Below, piece after piece: positions 60,658-64,000 of a DNA stretch of 64,000 nt. The position numbers and the translations under genes were made by a program. This DNA comes from JACKHO01 sp041398745 (lineage in GTDB: Bacteria > Planctomycetota > Planctomycetia > Planctomycetales > Planctomycetaceae), in NCBI GenBank assembly GCA_041398745.1, contig JAWKUB010000003.1, forward strand, positions 186,001-250,000. The letters are read 5' to 3'. The notes under the pieces were generated by a model. The model saw nothing but the letters and a program-made list of their open reading frames with translations. It was not told the origin of the DNA and did no database searches. Positions within the stretch are counted from its first letter, which is position 1. Every line of letters starts with the position of its first letter.

Positions 60658-63123
60658 TTAATCGACATAGAGGAATTCGTTGGTCGCAAGCAGCACCTGA
60701 GCGTACTGCTGCCAGCGGCTGAGTCGCTCTTCGCCGCTCGTGTCTCCAATAAACTCCAGTGCCAACGCTCGTTCGTTTTCTGTGGGAGGACGCGACAATA
60801 GGAGCCAATAGGCACGGTTGACCTGTTTGTCATTCTGGCCGGGAAATTCCTGTTCTAGTCGCGCAACCAGGTTCTTTGACTGCTCAGCCAGCAGAGGACC
60901 GTTTAACAGGAATAGACCCTGAAGTGCCGTCACGGTTTGTGAACGTTTGGGACTGTGCTGCGTAGGATCGGGGAAGTCGTGCATGAGCAGCGTAGTCGAC
61001 ATTTCCCGTCGATGCACCGAGCAGTACAACGTTCTCCGATGGTTCCCCTCCGCATCGAGACTGGATGACATTCCGCCGATTGTCAAATCAAGTACGCCTC
61101 CCGCCGACAGCATGGCGTCGCGCCATGGCTCAAAATCGAGTCGGCGACGATTCATATGCGACAACCACTGATTGGTGGGATCACTCTCCAGGGCCTTCTC
61201 ACTTGGCTGTGACGCCTGCCGCCATGTCGACGAAAACAAGATTTCCCGATGCAGCCATTTCATCGACCAGCCATTTGCGATGAATCGAGCGGCGAGGTCA
61301 TCCAGTAGTTCGGGATGCGTCGGTCGGTCACCCTGGGCACCGAAGTCACTGGGCGTATTGACCAGTCCGCGGCCAAAGTGTCCCAGCCAAATACGGTTCA
61401 CAATGACGCGAGCGGCGAGCGGTGCGGCGTCGGATGTAATTGCCTGAGCCAATTCCAGCCGACCACTCCCCTGACTGAACGGTTTGGGTTCGTCAGTCAA
61501 TACGGTCAGGAAACGACGTGGAACAACTTCCCCAGGTTTGTTGGGATCACCGCGGGAAAAGAGTGGCAGGTCTTGTGGACCGTCATGATAGTCAATCCGA
61601 GTTCCATCTTGTGGTGTCGCGCCAGCCCGTTCGACTTTCATCGACTCTTCACTCAACGCACTGGCCAGCGGATCGCTGTAATGCGGAGTCGCCTTCAATT
61701 CCTTGACGCGTTCGGTCAAATTGGCAACCTGCTGCTTCAGGTCCGGCATGGGCTCTGCGGCCTCCTCCATAACCTTTTCTGGTGCATCGGAATTCGCGGT
61801 CGCATCCTCAGCTTTCTGCTCCGCTGCCTCTTCCTTCTCCGCCGCTTCTTTCGCTGCCTTTTCCTGCTTCGCAATTTCAGCGTTCAGCTTCTTGATTTCC
61901 GCTTCCAGGCTGGCGACCTCGGCAATTGCTGCACGGGCGGGAGCGTAGTCCTCTTCGGGAATCATGGGACGCCCAATCGAGCGTGTACTGGCAAAGACAC
62001 CGGCGAGAGCGTAGTAATCCTCGGAACTGATAGGATCGTATTTGTGGTCATGGCAGCGCGCACACGCGACGGTTAGCCCCAGGAATGTGCCTGAGACGGC
62101 GGTAATTCGTTCTTCCCACTCGTCGGCCACAATGACCTTGATGATTTCGCTGGGGAGTTTGAGTTCCTTCCAGTACGTAGGACTCAGGCTGATGAGTCCC
62201 AGCGCCGGCAGGTCGTCTGGTCCCGTTTCCACCATAAGGTCCGTCGCCAATTGACGATGCACGAATTCGTCGTACGGCATGTCGTCATTGAACGCCTTGA
62301 TGACCCAGTCACGGTAGAAGTACGCCTCGCCCGGTTGTTCAAGCCAACTGGCGGTGAAGTCGGTGTAACGCGCCAAGTCGAGCCACATGCGACCCCACTT
62401 CTCACCATATTGCGGCGATGCCAGTAATCGCTCAACAAGCTCTCGATACGCTTCTGGCGAGTCATTGGCGACAAAGGCCTGAACTTCTTCGGGAGTCGGC
62501 GGCAGACCGGTGAGGTCAAACGTGAGTCGCCGAATCAATGTGGCTCGATCAGCCGAAGCCGCGGGCGCGAGACCTTCCTGTTCCATTTTGGCGAGGATGA
62601 AATGATCCATCCTTTGCTGCGGCCAGTCAGCAAGTTTGATGTCTGGCAGTGCATGCTCCTGCACCGGCTGGAACGACCAGAATTGCCGCCCCGCTTCAAA
62701 ATCGATTTTCTTTGCAGGCCGGGCCACTTCGTCGGTAACCGGCGGCATGGGCGCACCACGCTTCACCCAGGCAACGAGTTCCGCAACTTCCGCCTCGGGC
62801 AGTTTCCCTTTTGGCGGCATTTCCAAACCGTCCTGATACTGAACGGCCTGAATCAACAAACTCTCCTCGGGATTCCCGGGAACCAGCAGTGGTCCGCTTT
62901 CACCACCCTGACGCAGACCAGCGCTGGAATCGAGCCGCAATTCCCCGTGCAGAACCTTAGCGTCTTTTGAATGGCACGAGTAGCAGCGTTCGGCCAGCAG
63001 TGGTCGGATTTTCCGTTCGAAGTAGGCAATATCCTCGTCAGAAAACGCTGGCTCTTCGGCGAAGAGCGGAGCAACGCTCAGCAGGAGAAGACCAATTGGT
63101 GCCAATCTCAGTCGGATGCTCAT
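60658..63123 (-). CDS. Planctomycete cytochrome C-type protein (PSCyt1-DUF1549-DUF1553)
   Basis: An 821-residue protein from the ATG at 63123, with signal peptide (RLAPIGLLLLSVAPLFAEE). PSCyt1: LAERCYSCHSKDAKVLHGEL near 43-63 and MPPKGKLPEAEVAELVAWV near 100. DUF1549: LTFDLTGLPPTPEEVQAFVA, SPQYGEKWGRMWLDLARYTD and a second CxxCH, ACARCHDHKYDPISSEDYY, near 358. A Glu/Ala/Lys coiled coil spans about 405-480. DUF1553: GRLELAQAITSDAAPLAARV, NRIWLGHFGRGLV, LLDDLAARFI, RPPTENERALALEF. Its ATG overlaps the stop of the lactonase-like gene (ATGA). Likely an exported haem protein in sugar oxidation. Confidence 0.93.
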   Translation of the reverse strand: MSIRLRLAPIGLLLLSVAPLFAEEPAFSDEDIAYFERKIRPLLAERCYSCHSKDAKVLHGELRLDSSAGLRQGGESGPLLVPGNPEESLLIQAVQYQDGLEMPPKGKLPEAEVAELVAWVKRGAPMPPVTDEVARPAKKIDFEAGRQFWSFQPVQEHALPDIKLADWPQQRMDHFILAKMEQEGLAPAASADRATLIRRLTFDLTGLPPTPEEVQAFVANDSPEAYRELVERLLASPQYGEKWGRMWLDLARYTDFTASWLEQPGEAYFYRDWVIKAFNDDMPYDEFVHRQLATDLMVETGPDDLPALGLISLSPTYWKELKLPSEIIKVIVADEWEERITAVSGTFLGLTVACARCHDHKYDPISSEDYYALAGVFASTRSIGRPMIPEEDYAPARAAIAEVASLEAEIKKLNAEIAKQEKAAKEAAEKEEAAEQKAEDATANSDAPEKVMEEAAEPMPDLKQQVANLTERVKELKATPHYSDPLASALSEESMKVERAGATPQDGTRIDYHDGPQDLPLFSRGDPNKPGEVVPRRFLTVLTDEPKPFSQGSGRLELAQAITSDAAPLAARVIVNRIWLGHFGRGLVNTPSDFGAQGDRPTHPELLDDLAARFIANGWSMKWLHREILFSSTWRQASQPSEKALESDPTNQWLSHMNRRRLDFEPWRDAMLSAGGVLDLTIGGMSSSLDAEGNHRRTLYCSVHRREMSTTLLMHDFPDPTQHSPKRSQTVTALQGLFLLNGPLLAEQSKNLVARLEQEFPGQNDKQVNRAYWLLLSRPPTENERALALEFIGDTSGEERLSRWQQYAQVLLATNEFLYVD

Positions 63124-64000
63124 TTCTGGAATGCCTCCCACGAACGACCGGGACGATCCACACGGAAACTGACGAGCCGGGTCGACTCCACTTCCGTCAC
63201 GTAAACTGTACATCCATCGGGCCCGCCGAAACAGACATTGCTCGGCCGCAGCCCCAAAACGGGAATTTCCCGCAAGATTTCACCACTCGGCGTCATTTTC
63301 ACCACGGTCCCTTTTCCGTAGCGGGAAATGTACAGATTCCCGTCCACATCCACGCGCATCCCATCGAATCCGTGGTCTTCAAACTTCCGGATCAGCCGCT
63401 TATCAGCGAGGGTCTTGTCAGCAGTAATTGTGAAGGCCCAGACATTTCGCTGAGCACTTTCATTCACATACAGCGACTTGCCGTCGGGGCTGACTTCAAT
63501 GCCGTTGGTCGTTCCCATGTTTTCAGCCAGCAGAGTGGTTGTACCGTCGACATCAATTCTCCAAAGCTTGCCGGTCGACTCGGCCCAGTTGGGATCGCTG
63601 GCGTAGAGCGTTCCGTCGTCGGCTATCGCAACGTCGTTCGGTTGATTCATCGCGTCGTTGTGAGCCAGCAATGTCAGTTCGCGCGTCTTTGCATCGACTC
63701 GCCAAATGTTGTGATTCACGTAATCCGCAATGAAGAAGTTTCCATGAGCATCGAATCGAATTCCATTGCCTACGCTGTCACCGGGCAATCGCAGCAAGAC
63801 TTCGCCGGAGCCGTTTGGCGAGACGCGGCCAATGGTTCCCTGCTCCAGATAGTTCACGGCCAGGATGTTCCCCTCGGCATCGCACGCCGGACCTTCAATA
63901 CCGGGCGTGAATTCTCCCGGTCGCGTGACGGGACGCGGTGTCCAGAGTGGTTCTTCCGGGGCGAAAACGACGTCTGCACCACCACCGAATTTCGCCGGGA
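63120..64000 (-). CDS. SMP-30/gluconolactonase-like protein, 5' end outside window
   Basis: The frame is open to the right edge, with codons in phase through ADVVFAPEEPLWTPRPVTRP and GEFTPGIEGPACDAEGNILA, so the gene starts beyond 64000; the GTG near 63857 is internal. Family motifs: GPACDAEGNI (the metal-binding start of the propeller), GIRFDAHGNFFIADYVNHNI, DVAIADDGTLYASDPNWAES, NGIEVSPDGKSLYVNESAQR, and DGMRVDVDGNLYISRYGKGT near the end, all with conserved Asp/Asn residues. SMP-30 proteins hydrolyse sugar lactones. First visible gene of the seven-gene operon; upstream genes may exist. Confidence 0.88.
   Translation of the reverse strand, partial: PAKFGGGADVVFAPEEPLWTPRPVTRPGEFTPGIEGPACDAEGNILAVNYLEQGTIGRVSPNGSGEVLLRLPGDSVGNGIRFDAHGNFFIADYVNHNIWRVDAKTRELTLLAHNDAMNQPNDVAIADDGTLYASDPNWAESTGKLWRIDVDGTTTLLAENMGTTNGIEVSPDGKSLYVNESAQRNVWAFTITADKTLADKRLIRKFEDHGFDGMRVDVDGNLYISRYGKGTVVKMTPSGEILREIPVLGLRPSNVCFGGPDGCTVYVTEVESTRLVSFRVDRPGRSWEAFQK

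Noticed and set aside
61315..62076. Plus-strand open frame of 253 codons
   Set aside because: Antisense to the coiled-coil and DUF1553 parts of a cytochrome-type gene; Leu/Phe/Cys-rich composition is the mirror of Glu/Lys codons.

Overview
The window comes from a planctomycete, most likely Planctomycetales (relatives of Gimesia, Rubinisphaera or Schlesneria). It carries three 'planctomycete cytochrome C' proteins (PSCyt1/DUF1549/DUF1553), two DUF1501 secreted proteins, four DUF1559 pseudopilin-like proteins, an ECF sigma factor beside a giant Ser/Thr kinase with sulfatase-modifying (SUMF1) domains, and many PQQ-propeller, LRR, FG-GAP and HEAT proteins. This combination is a planctomycete signature. 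No rRNA, tRNA, CRISPR array or phage structural gene was recognised.

Layout. 1-1351: the end of a flotillin-like gene. 1650-4687: a zinc-ribbon membrane protein gene split by an intact ISAs1-type insertion sequence, which is flanked by a 10-bp target duplication. 4800-9090: an LRR protein, a glycosidase-like/esterase fusion and a decayed second copy of the LRR gene. 9089-18333: an arsenate reductase-like gene, a 2245-residue kinase/SUMF1/LamG protein transcribed after an ECF sigma factor, and a PQQ-propeller protein. 18355-23769: an LRR protein, then a tightly coupled operon of a sialidase-like protein, a TctC-TctB fusion and TctA. 24002-27899: a cyclase-like protein with a haem motif, a HEAT protein, a membrane protein and a second PQQ-propeller protein. 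28131-32729: three tandem short DUF1559 genes, the last cut by an ISAs1 relic, then two lipoproteins (LpoB-like and COG3014-like). 32859-40511: a secreted protein of unknown role and an operon of PSCyt1, DUF1501 and two amidohydrolases. 40512-48266: accessory DNA with an hsdM relic, an IS5-type transposase pseudogene, an internally deleted IS1380-type relic and other gene fragments; a DUF1559 gene, a lipoprotein and a TPR/FG-GAP protein lie among them. 48308-55281: a PSCyt1 protein and a divergent pair of RraA versus MlrC plus threonine-synthase-like protein. 55291-64000: a seven-gene minus-strand operon (lactonase-like, PSCyt1, DUF1501, mannonate dehydratase-like, mandelate-racemase-like, MFS, RidA).

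Working together. The strongest functional units are the last operon, which looks like surface or periplasmic oxidation followed by import and dehydration of a sugar acid; the sialidase/TTT uptake operon; and the sigma factor/kinase pair. These roles are inferred from families and gene order, and no substrate can be read from the sequence. Much of the rest is single secreted proteins separated by short palindromic repeats.
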